64,000 nt of DNA. Source: Prochlorococcus marinus (GTDB lineage: Bacteria > Cyanobacteriota > Cyanobacteriia > PCC-6307 > Cyanobiaceae). The notes beneath the pieces are model-generated. The model did no database searches, was not told the origin of the DNA, and saw only the letters and a program-made list of their open reading frames with translations. Positions within the stretch are counted from its first letter, which is position 1. Each line of letters starts with the position of its first letter. The translations under genes were made by a program, and so were the position numbers. This document shows, piece by piece, positions 19,599-31,160 of this stretch. The DNA is taken from contig NZ_CVSX01000023.1 of NCBI RefSeq assembly GCF_001180305.1, forward strand, positions 1 through 64,000, written 5' to 3'.

Positions 19599-21059
19599 AT
19601 GTGCGGAATAGTTGGAATCGTTTCTTCTGATGATGTAAATCAACAAATTTATGATAGTCTTTTGCTTCTACAACATAGGGGGCAAGATTCCACAGGTATA
19701 GCAACAATGGAAAATACTATTTTTCATATACATAAGTCTAAAGGTCAGGTTAATACTGCTTATAGAACTAGAGATATGAGAAATTTAATCGGAAAAATTG
19801 GATTGGGTCATGTTAGATATGCAACAAAAGGATCAGCAGAAAGTGTAGAGGAAGCCCAGCCTTTTTACGTTAATGCTCCTTATGGAATTGTATTGATACA
19901 TAATGGAAACTTGACAAATACCAGAGATTTAGAAAAACAATTATTTAATATTGATAAGCGGCATACAAATTCATCAAGCGATACTGAAATGCTATTAAAC
20001 GTTTTTGCAACAGAATTGCAAGAACAAATTCATAATCAAAAATTAGAACCTAATATTATTTTTGATGCTGTAAAGTCTTTACATAAAAGAATTCAGGGAT
20101 CATATGCTTCAATTGCATTAATTTCAGGACATGGTTTATTAGCATTTAGAGATCCTTTTGGTATTAGACCTTTAGTTATAGGAAAAAGATTTTCATCAAC
20201 TTCAAAAAAGGAAGAGTGGATGGTTGCTAGTGAATCTTTAGTTCTTGAGAATAATGATTATCAAGTAGTAAGAGATGTAGATCCAGGAGAGGCAATTTTT
20301 ATAAATCTTGATGGAGAATTATTTTCTAAGCAATGTTCTGAAAATCCAATATTATGTCCCTGCGCTTTTGAATATGTTTATTTAGCTAGGCCAGATTCAA
20401 TTATGAATGGAATTTCAGTTTATAAAGCTCGTTTAAAAATGGGAGATTATTTGTCTGAAACTATAAAAGAAAAAATTAATTCTGGTGATATTGATGTTGT
20501 AATGCCCATTCCTGACTCTTCTAGGCCTGCGGCTATGCAAGTTGCAAGACAGTTGGGTATTGAGTATAGAGAAGGGTTTTTTAAAAATAGATATGTTGGT
20601 AGAACATTCATAATGCCTGGTCAGCAGAAACGTAAAAAATCTGTTAGACAAAAATTAAATGCTATGAGTGCAGAGTTTAAAAATAAAAATGTATTAATTG
20701 TTGATGACTCGATCGTAAGAGGTACGACTTCAAAAGAAATTGTGCAAATGGCTAAAGATGCAGGTGCAAATAAAGTGTTTTTTACATCAGCAGCACCTCC
20801 CGTGCGTTTTCCTCATGTTTATGGAATTAATATGCCTAATAGAGATGAATTAATTGCTCACGATAGAACAATAATTGAAATCGCTGAACATCTTGAAATT
20901 GATAACCTCGTTTACCAGAGTGTTGAAAATTTACGCAAATCTATAATCGGTGATTCTTATATTGCAGATTTGGAAATGAGTTGCTTTACTGGTTCTTACG
21001 TTACAGGAACTGTGACTCAAGAGTATTTAAATTGGGTTGAAAATGAATATAAATCTTAG
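19599..21059 (+). CDS. purF: Amidophosphoribosyltransferase
   Basis: Committed step of purine synthesis: PRPP plus glutamine to phosphoribosylamine. The catalytic cysteine directly follows the initiator ([10 protein letters not shown]), so no long propeptide is present. Further blocks: [22 protein letters not shown], and the PRPP loop [18 protein letters not shown]. 486 residues. Its last 4 bases overlap the 3' end of the convergent gyrA-type gene. Confidence 0.97.
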   Translation: MCGIVGIVSSDDVNQQIYDSLLLLQHRGQDSTGIATMENTIFHIHKSKGQVNTAYRTRDMRNLIGKIGLGHVRYATKGSAESVEEAQPFYVNAPYGIVLIHNGNLTNTRDLEKQLFNIDKRHTNSSSDTEMLLNVFATELQEQIHNQKLEPNIIFDAVKSLHKRIQGSYASIALISGHGLLAFRDPFGIRPLVIGKRFSSTSKKEEWMVASESLVLENNDYQVVRDVDPGEAIFINLDGELFSKQCSENPILCPCAFEYVYLARPDSIMNGISVYKARLKMGDYLSETIKEKINSGDIDVVMPIPDSSRPAAMQVARQLGIEYREGFFKNRYVGRTFIMPGQQKRKKSVRQKLNAMSAEFKNKNVLIVDDSIVRGTTSKEIVQMAKDAGANKVFFTSAAPPVRFPHVYGINMPNRDELIAHDRTIIEIAEHLEIDNLVYQSVENLRKSIIGDSYIADLEMSCFTGSYVTGTVTQEYLNWVENEYKS

Positions 21060-23500
21060 TCTAGAAATTTTTCAAGTCGAAAACAATTAGCAATATGTTC
21101 ATCTTTGTCTAATCCTAAAAAGTCAATTAAAAAATTAGTTTTATTAGATTTGAAAGTTAATTGATTAAAGTTTAACCTAGCAGATTTATTTTTATTAGTT
21201 TCAATATCAAGGTAATGATTACATGGCAAAATTTTGATGAAGATATCATTTTTAAGTTGGGTTTTTTCATTCAAGTAACCTAAGCTAGATTCATTTGCGT
21301 AATAAATTTCATTACTTTTAATACAAAAGATTTTTCCTTGCTTAGAAAGTAAATAAATATTTTCTTCATTTTGATACGTACAGCAAGAAACAATCTTTTC
21401 ACTTGGCAAAAGTTTTGTAAGGATTAATCCTTGAGATTGTCTAGTGGTTGGAGCTAAAAATTTATTAGATAAATTAAATTTAAAAATTCTTCCAATTGAT
21501 GTAAGTATTGTTAAATTTTTTTCTTCATTAGAAATAAATGAGTCAATTGTTTTTATATTATTTTTTAATTTTGTTATTGTAAAAGATCTATTGGTTTTAA
21601 TCATATCCTCATCAAATAATACTTTTTTAAATCTTCCATCAGAATTTATAATACACAAATAATTTTTAGTTCCTTTTTTGATTGAATGAAAATTTATTAT
21701 TTCATTTGGATTAATGTTTACGAAGATTTTATTATCTAATTTATAGTCATTATTAATATTTGATTCCCAATCAATATGAAAAACTTTGCCAGTAGATGTA
21801 ATACCAATTATTTTTGTATCTTTTTCTATCTTGCATATGAATTTTTGGATATTTTTATTATCTATAATTTTGCTTGTATCTTCAAATGATTTCTTATAAT
21901 TATTTAAAATAATTTTCCTTAAGTAGAGTCTATTGTCAATAAATAATTTTGTTTTTTTATCAATAAGTTCTTTTAATATATTATTATTAAGTGTTTCTAA
22001 TTCTTCATTTTGATTTATATTTTTAAGTAGTTTTGTTTTTCTTTTAATATTATATTTTTTCTTTAATATTTGTAATTCTTCAATTAATAATTCAAGTAAT
22101 AACTTTCTTTCGTTTAATAATTTCTGGAAGTAATTTTTCTTTATTTGCAATTTTTCTATATCATCATTTATTTGATTTCTTTCTAGATTTGTTAGTTTTT
22201 TTAATGGCATATCTAAAATTGCATTTGCTTGTTTTTCACTTATCAAAAAATTTTCAATTAATGTTGATTTAGCTTCTATAGAATTTATTGAGTTTTCAAT
22301 AATCTCAATAACTTTTTTTATATCTTTTGTTGCCAAGGATAAACCTTCTAATATTTCCAGTTTTTCAAGCGTGTTCTTTAGAAAATATTTAGTTCTTTTT
22401 CTAATTGTTTCCTCTCTAAAATCAAGAAAGTAAGTTAGGTATTCCCTTAAGTTTAGCTGGACTGGTTTGCCTTTAATTAATGCTAAAAAAATAGCTCCAA
22501 AGTTGGTTTGTAGAGTTGTTTTTTTATATAAATTAGAAATTAAAAGTTCAATATTTGAGTCTTTTTTTAATTCTATTACAATTCTCATTCCATCTCTGTC
22601 GCTTTCATCTCTAATATCAGATATTCCATTAATTTTATTGGAATTAACAAGTTCTGCTAGTTTTTCAATCCAACCAGCTTTACTAACTTGATAAGGAAGT
22701 TCTGTAATGATTAAGGCATTTTTTTTATGTTTACCTTTGCCTAAGTTTATTTCTTCATTTTTTATAACACCTCTTATAGTTATTGAACCCTTTCCTGTTT
22801 CATATAGTTCTTTTATTGCTTGATTATGAATTAATTCTCCGCCTGTAGGAAAATCCGGTCCTTTAATAAGGTTAAAAAGTTTAGTATTGCTTATTTCTTT
22901 ATTTTCTATTAAGGCAATTAAACCATCTACTATTTCTCCAAGGTTATGAGGGGGAATATTTGTTGCCATTCCAACAGCAATTCCTGATGATCCGTTCAAT
23001 AATAAAAATGGAAGTTGTGCAGGAAGGACATTTGGTTCTTTTTGTGAGCCATCAAAGTTATTTGTAAAATTTACTGTTTCTGATCCAATCTCTTCAAGAA
23101 ATCCTTTGTGAGCTATGGGCGCTAATCTGGTTTCAGTATATCGCATCGCTGCTGGTGGATCATTATCTACTGACCCAAAATTTCCATGACCATCTAGAGC
23201 AGGATATTTAGTTGTAAAATCTTGTACTAGTCTTACTAATGCATCATATACTGCTTGATCTCCATGAGGATGGTATTTCCCAAGTACATCCCCAACAACT
23301 CTCGCACATTTTCTAAATGGTTTATCTGGTGTTAATCCTAATTCGTACATTGCAAAAAGTATTCTTCTCTGTACCGGTTTAAGTCCGTCTCTTGCATCCG
23401 GAAGAGCACGACCCACTATTACACTCATTGCATACTCTAAATAAGAACGTTGCATTTCTTCTTGAAGAGATATGGAAGTGAATTTTTTCTTATCCATCAC
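21056..23500 (-). CDS. gyrA: DNA gyrase / topoisomerase IV subunit A
   Basis: Breakage-reunion subunit of a type IIA topoisomerase. The winged-helix and tower parts are clear: [50 protein letters not shown] and [18 protein letters not shown], with the catalytic tyrosine in RYTE. The C-terminal beta-pinwheel repeats are weak and no clean GyrA box is seen, only [14 protein letters not shown], so a ParC-like role is possible; cyanobacteria often carry two such A subunits. 814 residues; the second half is unusually Lys/Asn/Ile-rich, as expected from AT pressure. Confidence 0.9.
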   Translation of the reverse strand: MMDKKKFTSISLQEEMQRSYLEYAMSVIVGRALPDARDGLKPVQRRILFAMYELGLTPDKPFRKCARVVGDVLGKYHPHGDQAVYDALVRLVQDFTTKYPALDGHGNFGSVDNDPPAAMRYTETRLAPIAHKGFLEEIGSETVNFTNNFDGSQKEPNVLPAQLPFLLLNGSSGIAVGMATNIPPHNLGEIVDGLIALIENKEISNTKLFNLIKGPDFPTGGELIHNQAIKELYETGKGSITIRGVIKNEEINLGKGKHKKNALIITELPYQVSKAGWIEKLAELVNSNKINGISDIRDESDRDGMRIVIELKKDSNIELLISNLYKKTTLQTNFGAIFLALIKGKPVQLNLREYLTYFLDFREETIRKRTKYFLKNTLEKLEILEGLSLATKDIKKVIEIIENSINSIEAKSTLIENFLISEKQANAILDMPLKKLTNLERNQINDDIEKLQIKKNYFQKLLNERKLLLELLIEELQILKKKYNIKRKTKLLKNINQNEELETLNNNILKELIDKKTKLFIDNRLYLRKIILNNYKKSFEDTSKIIDNKNIQKFICKIEKDTKIIGITSTGKVFHIDWESNINNDYKLDNKIFVNINPNEIINFHSIKKGTKNYLCIINSDGRFKKVLFDEDMIKTNRSFTITKLKNNIKTIDSFISNEEKNLTILTSIGRIFKFNLSNKFLAPTTRQSQGLILTKLLPSEKIVSCCTYQNEENIYLLSKQGKIFCIKSNEIYYANESSLGYLNEKTQLKNDIFIKILPCNHYLDIETNKNKSARLNFNQLTFKSNKTNFLIDFLGLDKDEHIANCFRLEKFLD

Positions 23501-23575
23501 AGTGCAAAAATTAAATATTTATTAATTAACTAAATTAAGGCTAATGGGTAAACCAATATTTACCAGTTTTTAAAA

Positions 23576-24439
23576 TTAAGAAGATATATTTATTTTGGAT
23601 TTTGCTAATATTACATCTTTTTGAAGCTGTTCATTTTGTAAAAGAATTTCTGCTGATTTTTGTAATTTCTCACCCCATAACTGTTCTTTTCTATAATTAT
23701 AGTCAACGTATTTAGGATCTTTAGCCAAAGCTTTTCTTGCAAGTTCAAGAGCTAATTTAATATCTTTAATTCTTAAACAAGAGGCAAGTCCTAGTAATGG
23801 CTCCGCATTTTCCTCTATCAATATTGCTTCTTCAAAAAGCTGAATCGATTTCTTAATGTTGTCTTTTTCAAAATAAGCTAAACCTTGATTATTAATTGCT
23901 GGCCAAAAGTCAGTTTTAATTTCCACAGATTTTTCAAATAATTTTATTGCTCTTAAGTAGTTTTTTTCCATTAATAAAATATTTCCAAATTGAAAAAAAG
24001 CTTTATGGTTAGTTGGTTCAATCTTCAATCCTTTTTCTAAAGCAGTCTTTGCTTCTTTTAGTTGTTTATTCTTTAAATAAATCTTGCTTTTAGCAAAATA
24101 AATTTCGCTAATATTGGAATTAAGGTTTTCTGCGTTATTAAGAGAATTTAATGCTTGTTTGTATAAGTTATTAGCTATTTGTGCTTCAGCCAAAATTAAC
24201 CAAAGTTTTTCATCTTTTTTGTTTATTTTTACAGCTAATTTCGCTAAGTTTAGGCTTTCTTTATACTGTCCAAAATATAAAAGTTGATATGCATTTTGGC
24301 CAATTGATAAACTTTCCTTCTGTAAATTTTTAATTGATGGAAAATAATAATATGGAATTAATGATTGAACTTGTTCTATTCTCAAAAAGCAAAAACTAAT
24401 TAAAGAAACATTTATTATCTGTCTAAAAAAGTTTTTCAT
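23576..24439 (-). CDS. TPR-repeat protein with signal peptide or N-terminal anchor
   Basis: 287 residues. Hydrophobic N terminus (IINVSLISFCFLRIEQVQS) suggests export or a membrane anchor. From about residue 45 there are at least five tetratricopeptide repeats (for example LIIAEAQIANNLYKQALNSL-like units, KAFFQFGNILLMEKNYLRAI, AINNQGLAYFEKDNIKKSIQ). TPRs mediate protein-protein contact; the partner is not evident. 4 bp downstream of queG on the same strand. Confidence 0.85.
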   Translation of the reverse strand: MKNFFRQIINVSLISFCFLRIEQVQSLIPYYYFPSIKNLQKESLSIGQNAYQLLYFGQYKESLNLAKLAVKINKKDEKLWLILAEAQIANNLYKQALNSLNNAENLNSNISEIYFAKSKIYLKNKQLKEAKTALEKGLKIEPTNHKAFFQFGNILLMEKNYLRAIKLFEKSVEIKTDFWPAINNQGLAYFEKDNIKKSIQLFEEAILIEENAEPLLGLASCLRIKDIKLALELARKALAKDPKYVDYNYRKEQLWGEKLQKSAEILLQNEQLQKDVILAKSKINISS

Positions 24440-24443
24440 GTAT

Positions 24444-25388
24444 TTATTTATTCCTTAGGTTTGCTTTAATATTTCTTCTCCACATCCATGGTTTAATTCT
24501 TTTTAATGTAGATCCATTAAGATTTTTTTTCCAAGTTTCATCATCCCAATTCAACGAATCAATATTAAGATTTTTAATCCATTCTCTTGGAGTAGTTTCA
24601 AATGTATCGTTGAATTCCACTGATTTGTTCCAAGGGCATACATCTTGACAAATATCACATCCAGCAATCCATCCATTTAAATTTTCTTTTATTTTTTTTG
24701 GGATAGTTCTTTTTCTACTCTCGATCGTGTGGTATGCAATACATAGATTCGATTTAATTACAAAGGGTTCTACAATTGCATTTGTTGGACAAAGCTCAAT
24801 ACACTTTTCACATTTTCCGCAAAGTGATTGATGAGGTTTATCTGCAACCAATTCTTTTGTAAGTATTAAAAAACCTAAAGTAAACCAAGAGCCTTTGTAT
24901 TGGTTTATTAAATTACTATTTTTACCTATCCAACCAAGACCAGATTCTTCAGCCCATGCTTTTTCAAGCAGTGGTGAAGTGTCAACACATACTTTCCACT
25001 TGCAATCTGGAATTTCTAAATTAATCCAACGACCAATATTTTTTAATTTTTTTGTAATTACTTTATGGTAGTCATCTCCTTGACTAAATTTACCTACTTT
25101 TAAAAATTTGTTTTTTTCATTTTGCGAATTAATGTAAGTAAAGCCAACACTAAGAACACTTCTTGCTCCTTCTAGAAGTGAACCTATGTTTTTCCTTCTT
25201 TCTGCTTCCATCCATTTCATTTCTCCATGGTAGTTGTTTGAGAGCCATCTATCTAATGCATTAGTTCTTAATTTTAAGCGTGAACTTCCTGGTATTGAGG
25301 CAATTCCAGAGATTGCAAAACCTTCAATAATTGCTCTTTCTTTTAGTTGTTTACTTATTTTTTTTTGGTCTTCTAGAGTATTTACCAT
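24444..25388 (-). CDS. queG: tRNA epoxyqueuosine reductase
   Basis: Last step of queuosine synthesis in tRNA: reduces epoxyqueuosine, using cobalamin and two [4Fe-4S] clusters. Cluster ligands are in CGKCEKCIELCPTNAI and GCDICQDVCPWNKS; the substrate/cobalamin region includes DTSPLLEKAWAEESGLGWIGKNS. 314 residues, slightly shorter than the E. coli enzyme, lacking the C-terminal HEAT extension. The window also carries cbiD for corrinoid synthesis. Confidence 0.94.
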   Translation of the reverse strand: MVNTLEDQKKISKQLKERAIIEGFAISGIASIPGSSRLKLRTNALDRWLSNNYHGEMKWMEAERRKNIGSLLEGARSVLSVGFTYINSQNEKNKFLKVGKFSQGDDYHKVITKKLKNIGRWINLEIPDCKWKVCVDTSPLLEKAWAEESGLGWIGKNSNLINQYKGSWFTLGFLILTKELVADKPHQSLCGKCEKCIELCPTNAIVEPFVIKSNLCIAYHTIESRKRTIPKKIKENLNGWIAGCDICQDVCPWNKSVEFNDTFETTPREWIKNLNIDSLNWDDETWKKNLNGSTLKRIKPWMWRRNIKANLRNK

Positions 25389-25535
25389 TTCTCTATTATG
25401 TACCTCATTTTGTTAAAAATTGATTTATTGGAGAATAAACTAATAATTAATTTAAATTTATTAAAAAAAAATATATCCTTACTTACTAAAAACAGTTAAA
25501 TTGTTAGTAAAGTAATTTTAATTAGTAACGTTATT

Positions 25536-26270
25536 TTGGTTGATTCTAATCAAAATCAAGATTCAAACTTAGGATCTAGGCTGCAACAGGATCTAAAAAA
25601 TGACCTTATTGCTGGTTTGTTGGTAGTAATACCTCTAGCTACAACTATTTGGTTATCATCATTAGTAAGTAAATTTGTTTTAACATTAGTTACTTCTGTC
25701 CCTAAGCAATTAAATCCTTTTATTACCTTAAATCCTTTATTACAAGATTTAATCAATCTTACATTGGGTTTAACTGTTCCATTATTAGCTATTTTGCTTA
25801 TAGGCTTAATGGCAAGAAATTTTGTAGGAAGATGGTTATTAGAGTTTGGTGAAGGTACGCTTACAAAAATTCCTCTAGTAGGTGCTGTTTATAAAACTCT
25901 TAAACAACTTCTCGAAACTTTTTTAAGTAATAAATCTAATCGATTTAGAAGAGTTGTTTTAGTTGAATATCCTCGAGAGGGACTATATAGCGTAGGTTTT
26001 GTTACTGGTAATGTTGGGCCTACTCTGCAATCAGAATTGGAAGAGAGTTTGCTAAGTGTTTTTATTCCTACAGCACCAAATCCAACTACTGGTTGGTATA
26101 CCTTGGTTCCTGAGTCTTCTGTTAAAGATTTGAATATTTCTGTTGAAGATGCTTTTAAGACGATAATTTCGGCTGGGATAGTTAATCCAGATGAGAAAAA
26201 TAATACGACAAATCCAACATTTTCAAAATTATTCTCCCAATTACGTGCTTCCACTAAAACTTCTTCTTAA
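25536..26270 (+). CDS. DUF502 family membrane protein
   Basis: 244 residues with two hydrophobic helices (about residues 24-46, LIAGLLVVIPLATTIWLSSL, and 68-92, LTLGLTVPLLAILLIGLMAR) followed by a soluble domain with VVLVEYPREGLYSVGFVTG and FIPTAPNPTTGWYTLVP, the DUF502 signature. Function unknown in bacteria; the plant relatives are COV proteins. TTG start at 25536. The gene ends one base before nusB, suggesting one operon with nusB. Confidence 0.88.
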   Translation: MVDSNQNQDSNLGSRLQQDLKNDLIAGLLVVIPLATTIWLSSLVSKFVLTLVTSVPKQLNPFITLNPLLQDLINLTLGLTVPLLAILLIGLMARNFVGRWLLEFGEGTLTKIPLVGAVYKTLKQLLETFLSNKSNRFRRVVLVEYPREGLYSVGFVTGNVGPTLQSELEESLLSVFIPTAPNPTTGWYTLVPESSVKDLNISVEDAFKTIISAGIVNPDEKNNTTNPTFSKLFSQLRASTKTSS

Positions 26271-26894
26271 TTGATGCGTAATAATAGATCTCTATCTAGA
26301 GAATTGTCTTTGATATCTCTTGGATTAATAAAAGAGAAAGGCGATCTTAAATTAAATAAATATCAGATAGAAGAGATTTTTGAATCTGCTTTAGATTCTC
26401 TTATAGACCATTGCAGAGATGAATTAGATAATTGTGAATCTGAGTTAGAAAATGCATCACAAAAAATAGTAGAAAGTGAATTGCAAGAAGGAGTTGATCC
26501 TTCTTTTTCGAATGTTAGAGATGAGTTAAAGAAATCTTTAAAAAAAATTGAAACTGTAATGAATACACTTTCAGTATCTTTAGACTTTCCAAAATTAATA
26601 GTTTCTAGTGGACAAATTGATATTAGAGAGGATGTGAATCAGAGGATTAGTAAAGTTATTAACAATCTCCAAATAATTGATTCTGATATTGATCAAGTAA
26701 TGGTTGGTTGGAGATTAAAAAGGTTACCAAGAATCGACCGAGATATTTTGCGCTTAGCTTACTTGGATATAAATTTTCTTAATACACCTATTGCAGTTGC
26801 TTGTGATGAGGCAGTTAATTTAGCTAATAAATATAGTGATGATCAAGGAAAAAAATTTATTAATGGTGTTTTAAGGCGATTACAAACAGTATAA
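26271..26894 (+). CDS. nusB: Transcription antitermination protein NusB
   Basis: All-helical factor acting with NusE/S10 in rRNA antitermination. The C-terminal half has the family pattern MVGWRLKRLPRIDRDILRLA and NTPIAVACDEAVNLANKYSD with FINGVLRRL. 207 residues, longer than E. coli NusB because of an inserted charged segment at about 50-110, as in other cyanobacteria. Adjacent to the DUF502 gene and followed by ftsY. Confidence 0.93.
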   Translation: MMRNNRSLSRELSLISLGLIKEKGDLKLNKYQIEEIFESALDSLIDHCRDELDNCESELENASQKIVESELQEGVDPSFSNVRDELKKSLKKIETVMNTLSVSLDFPKLIVSSGQIDIREDVNQRISKVINNLQIIDSDIDQVMVGWRLKRLPRIDRDILRLAYLDINFLNTPIAVACDEAVNLANKYSDDQGKKFINGVLRRLQTV

Positions 26895-26961
26895 TTACAA
26901 TGGTTATTTGATATAAGTAAATTGTATTTTAAAATTTATTCAATCCGATCTATAAATATCA

Positions 26962-28191
26962 ATGTCAAATACCGATTCTGATAATTCACGAGAGTGGGCT
27001 GCACAAGCTTATGCACTGTTAAAAAAGCGACAGGAAGAGCAAAAACAAGAATTACAGAAAAAGGAAGAGCAAAAACAAGAATTACAGAAAAAGGAAGAGC
27101 AAAAACCAACTTTGAATGATATTCCTAGTAAAGAAAATCTTTATGTATCTTCTAACACTATTGCTGAAAGTGAATTAGGAAAATTTGATGATAATTTTAC
27201 TTGGTCTGCAATGGTATTGGCTGCTCAAGGAAAACAAATCAATGAAATATCGATAGATGAGATTGATTGGCTAACCAAATTAAGAAGAGGATTAGAAGAA
27301 ACGCGAAAAGGATTTGTAACTGAATTACTTGATAAATTGGGAGATGATCCTCTTACACCAGAATCTCTTGATGATTTAGAGACCTTATTAATAAGAGCTG
27401 ATGTTGGTATTGATTCTACTGATAAAGTAATAAGTGCCCTCAGAAAAAAATTAAATGAAGAAGTTTTAGGGGGAGAAGCTGGAATAAAATTCTTAAAGAA
27501 AGAATTAAAATTAATTATCGATAAACCAATAAAAAATTCAGGGACTGATCTTTTAGTGCCTCAAAGGGGTAAATTAAACGTTTGGCTACTAGTGGGAGTT
27601 AATGGTGTTGGTAAAACTACTACATTAGGAAAATTGGCATATTTATCTTCAAGGAGTAATTATAAAACTTTAATAGCAGCAGCTGATACCTTTAGAGCGG
27701 CTGCTGTAGAACAACTTCAAGTATGGGGTGAAAGGAGCAATGTTGATGTTATTTGTAATCAATCAAAAAATGCTGATCCAGCTGCGGTAGTTTTTGATGC
27801 AATCAATTCTGCAAAAAAAAGAAATGTCGACTTACTATTAGTTGATACAGCAGGTAGATTGCAAACAAAAAATAATTTAATGGATGAACTAGCAAAAATA
27901 AAAAAAATTATTGATAAAAAGGTTCCAGATGCAATTATTGAATCATTATTAGTTTTAGATGCTAGTCAGGGTCAGAATGGTTTAAAACAAGCGAAAAGCT
28001 TTGCTAAATCAGCAAATTTAAGTGGAGCAATTATTACTAAGCTAGATGGTACTTCAAGAGGAGGTGTTTCTTTAGCTGTTTCTGAAGAAGTTAATTTGCC
28101 AATTAGATTTATTGGTGCTGGAGAAGGTATAAAAGATCTGAGGCCATTTAATAGTTATGAATTTGTAGAGGCTTTACTTGCAGATAAATAA
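26962..28191 (+). CDS. ftsY: Signal recognition particle receptor FtsY
   Basis: SRP-type GTPase that docks ribosome-SRP complexes to the membrane. The NG domain has P-loop GVNGVGKTTTLGKLA, DTFRAAAVEQL, DTAGRLQTKNNLMDEL and TKLDGTSRGG. The acidic N-terminal A domain is short and contains a tandem repeat of a 10-residue unit (EEQKQELQKK) encoded by a 30-bp DNA repeat. 409 residues. Confidence 0.97.
   Translation: MSNTDSDNSREWAAQAYALLKKRQEEQKQELQKKEEQKQELQKKEEQKPTLNDIPSKENLYVSSNTIAESELGKFDDNFTWSAMVLAAQGKQINEISIDEIDWLTKLRRGLEETRKGFVTELLDKLGDDPLTPESLDDLETLLIRADVGIDSTDKVISALRKKLNEEVLGGEAGIKFLKKELKLIIDKPIKNSGTDLLVPQRGKLNVWLLVGVNGVGKTTTLGKLAYLSSRSNYKTLIAAADTFRAAAVEQLQVWGERSNVDVICNQSKNADPAAVVFDAINSAKKRNVDLLLVDTAGRLQTKNNLMDELAKIKKIIDKKVPDAIIESLLVLDASQGQNGLKQAKSFAKSANLSGAIITKLDGTSRGGVSLAVSEEVNLPIRFIGAGEGIKDLRPFNSYEFVEALLADK
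27033..27106 (+). repeat. 30-bp tandem repeat inside ftsY
   Basis: The unit beginning GGAAGAGCAAAAACAAGAAT occurs at 27033-27062 and 27063-27092 with no mismatch, followed by a partial third copy from 27093. It encodes repeated EEQKQELQKK in the flexible acidic linker, where copy-number change would stay in frame. Confidence 0.9.
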
Positions 28192-28259
28192 ATATTTGAT
28201 TAAATTTTTAAAAAATTTTAATTTTAATGTTAAAACATATTTATCTATAAAAAGTTGTT

Positions 28260-29603
28260 GTGGCAAATAATCAAAAAGAAAAATTATTTTCAAATAAATT
28301 TATTCAAAAATTTTTAGATAAAGAACCTAAATTATTTTTAAAAAATGAATATAAATTTGCTGAAATTACCTCTTCATTGGGATATTATTTAAAAACTTTC
28401 TCCAATATTAATAAATTTTTGGATTATATATGTTTAATTTATAAACATATTTTTAATGAAAAAATAATAATAATTATCCCTCTAAATGATGAGGGGGAAA
28501 TATGGTACGAAAACATAAAAATTTCTGCAAATAATGAATTCTTAAAAATTAAAACAGAAATTAACAGTTTTTTTAATCAATATAATTTTTCAAAAAATTT
28601 TAAAATCAAAGAAATTTCAACATTTGATAATTCTTTGAAAAATAAATTTAAGGATTACAAAATAGAAATAGAAAAAATATTATCAAGAGGTAAATGTAGA
28701 GGATTTATTTATATTTTCAGCAAAGAACTATCTAGTCAGGCGATTACTGAAGATAGATATTTTAATTTTCTTCTTAATTGTCTTGCTGTTGGTTTAGAAA
28801 ATTACTGTCTAATTAAAATAAAGAAAAGGCATGAGAATGTAGATAGAGAAATTTCTACTGGAGCTGAAATACAGTCTCAATTGCTTCCAGATTATTGTCC
28901 AACTATTTATGGAGTAGATCTTGCTGCACATTGTAGGCCAGCTCTTCAGCTAGGTGGAGATTACTATGATTTTATGTGTTTAAGGACGAATATTCCAGAA
29001 AAAAGAAAAGAAAAAGCAAGATGGGCACTCGTAATAGGTGATGTTATGGGTAAAGGGATTCCAGCAGGTCTTTTGATGACTATGCTTAGAGGAATGTTAC
29101 GAGCAGAGGTTCTTACAGGTTTACCTCCTGATAGAATTTTGCATGATTTGAATCAATTAGCAATTGATGATTTAGATCAATCGCATAGATTTGTGACATT
29201 ATTTTATTCAGACTATGATCCAAGAACAAGAAAATTGAGATTTGCTAATGCTGGACATAATCCTCCATTGCTTTGGGATAGTGCAGATCAGAAAATTATT
29301 AAATTAGATGCAGAAGGATTTGTGCTTGGATTACAAAAAGATGCTCAATATCACTGCGGTGAAATTAAGCTTAAAGAAAACGATTTAGTTCTTTATTACA
29401 CTGATGGAGTTATTGATACTTCTAACTCTTTAGGTGAAAGATTTGAAGAGGACAGACTAATTCATACCCTTACAAAATTATGCAAGCAATCATTAACATC
29501 TCAACAAATCTTAAATAAAATATTTAAAAAACTTGATGACTTTACAGGACAAAATAGACATTTAGAAGATGATGCTTCTATGGTTATTTTTCAATTGAAA
29601 TAG
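28260..29603 (+). CDS. PP2C-type (SpoIIE/RsbU) protein phosphatase
   Basis: 447 residues. From about residue 195 it is a PPM/SpoIIE phosphatase domain: EISTGAEIQSQLLPDYCP, metal-binding GGDYYDF, IGDVMGKGIPAGLLM, ANAGHNPPLLW, YYTDGVIDTSN and DDASMVIF. Such enzymes dephosphorylate anti-sigma-factor antagonists in stress signalling. The N-terminal 190 residues are Lys/Asn/Phe-rich, GAF-like in length but not recognisable by eye. GTG start at 28260. No partner-switch gene is visible next to it. Confidence 0.88.
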   Translation: MANNQKEKLFSNKFIQKFLDKEPKLFLKNEYKFAEITSSLGYYLKTFSNINKFLDYICLIYKHIFNEKIIIIIPLNDEGEIWYENIKISANNEFLKIKTEINSFFNQYNFSKNFKIKEISTFDNSLKNKFKDYKIEIEKILSRGKCRGFIYIFSKELSSQAITEDRYFNFLLNCLAVGLENYCLIKIKKRHENVDREISTGAEIQSQLLPDYCPTIYGVDLAAHCRPALQLGGDYYDFMCLRTNIPEKRKEKARWALVIGDVMGKGIPAGLLMTMLRGMLRAEVLTGLPPDRILHDLNQLAIDDLDQSHRFVTLFYSDYDPRTRKLRFANAGHNPPLLWDSADQKIIKLDAEGFVLGLQKDAQYHCGEIKLKENDLVLYYTDGVIDTSNSLGERFEEDRLIHTLTKLCKQSLTSQQILNKIFKKLDDFTGQNRHLEDDASMVIFQLK

Positions 29604-29664
29604 ATTTTTTGTCACTTATATAAAAAAATGCTTTATTAGAGATATCTAAAGTTACCAATTGGAT

Positions 29665-31044
29665 ATGGCAAAAGTTTGGAGTAAAAGATTTGATAATGCG
29701 CTTAATCCTTTTATTGAAAAATTTAATGCCTCAATTGGTTTTGATAGAAAGCTTATTTTAGAAGATTTAGAGTGCTCAATTGCTCATGCAAAAATGCTTG
29801 GCAAAACTCAAGTTTTATCTTCTTCTGAAACTTTGCAAATCATTGATGGATTAAAAAAAATAAAAGAGGAGTATTTAGAAGGCAAGTTTTTACCCAGTCC
29901 CCCTTCTGAAGATATTCATTATTGTATTGAAGAAAAACTCATTAGTTTAATAGGTGAGACAGGAAAAAAATTACATACAGGTAGAAGTAGGAATGATCAG
30001 GTTGGTACAGATATAAGATTGTGGCTTAGAAAAGAGATTGATAATGTTGAAATTTTAATAACTGATTTGCAAAAATCATTCTTAAATCTTGCGAAATCTA
30101 ATATTTATACTTTAATTCCTGGATATACGCATATGCAAAGAGCACAGCCATTATCTTTGGCTCATCATTTTTTGGCTTATTTAGAAATGTTTCAAAGAGA
30201 TCGTGAAAGGTTTAAAGAAGTTAGATCGAGAGTTAATACTTCTCCACTAGGAGCTGCAGCATTAGCCGGCACAAAAATAAAAATAGATAGGAAATTTACA
30301 GCTCAAGAATTGGGTTTTGAGAAGATTTATAAAAATAGTATTGATGCAGTAAGTGATAGAGATTTTTGTATAGAGTTTGTTTCTGCCTCTGCTTTATTAA
30401 TGTCTCATTTGAGTAAAATTTCAGAGGAAATAATTTTATGGGTAACTGATGAATTTTCTTTTGCGAAATTAACAGATAAATGTGCTACGGGAAGTAGTCT
30501 AATGCCACAGAAAAAAAATCCAGATGTTCCAGAATTGATAAGAGGAAAAACGGGAAGAGTGTATGGACATCTTCAAGCATTGTTGACGATGGTCAAAGGT
30601 TTACCACTTGCATATAATAAAGATTTTCAAGAAGATAAAGAACCATTATTTGATACTGCAGAGACCATATCTTCTTGTGTTAAAGCAATGACTATTTTAA
30701 TTAATGAGGGCTTAGAACTAAATATTGATAAATTATCAGATTCTGTTGAAAACGATTTTTCTAATGCTACTGATCTAGCAGATTACTTAGTTGATAAACA
30801 GGTTCCTTTCAGGACTGCTTATCAAGTGGTTGGTGAAATTGTTAAGTATTGTCTAGAGAGGAAAATGTTATTTAAAAGTTTAAAAATTGATGATTTTAAA
30901 AAATTTCATCCTAAATTTGATGAGGATGTTTTTTCGAATCTTGAACCTATTAATGTCGTAAAGTCAAGAATTAGTGAAGGTGGAACAGGGTTTCAACAGG
31001 TTGAAAAGGAAATAAATAATTGGCAGAAAAAATTGTTATTTTGA
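29665..31044 (+). CDS. argH: Argininosuccinate lyase
   Basis: Final step of arginine synthesis: argininosuccinate to arginine and fumarate. Fumarase/aspartase superfamily signature [20 protein letters not shown], with [17 protein letters not shown] and [11 protein letters not shown] upstream. I chose ATG 29665 ([10 protein letters not shown]); an in-frame TTG at 29659 would add two residues. 459 residues, normal. Confidence 0.97.
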   Translation: MAKVWSKRFDNALNPFIEKFNASIGFDRKLILEDLECSIAHAKMLGKTQVLSSSETLQIIDGLKKIKEEYLEGKFLPSPPSEDIHYCIEEKLISLIGETGKKLHTGRSRNDQVGTDIRLWLRKEIDNVEILITDLQKSFLNLAKSNIYTLIPGYTHMQRAQPLSLAHHFLAYLEMFQRDRERFKEVRSRVNTSPLGAAALAGTKIKIDRKFTAQELGFEKIYKNSIDAVSDRDFCIEFVSASALLMSHLSKISEEIILWVTDEFSFAKLTDKCATGSSLMPQKKNPDVPELIRGKTGRVYGHLQALLTMVKGLPLAYNKDFQEDKEPLFDTAETISSCVKAMTILINEGLELNIDKLSDSVENDFSNATDLADYLVDKQVPFRTAYQVVGEIVKYCLERKMLFKSLKIDDFKKFHPKFDEDVFSNLEPINVVKSRISEGGTGFQQVEKEINNWQKKLLF

Positions 31045-31160
31045 ATCTAGATATTTTTTTACAACTGGGGTATGCTTTGAAGTAGAATACTTAGTGTAAA
31101 GATATAAAAGACTTCTTAATGTAGTTTTTTAATAGGAAAATTTTCTTTGTTGAGTTTAAA

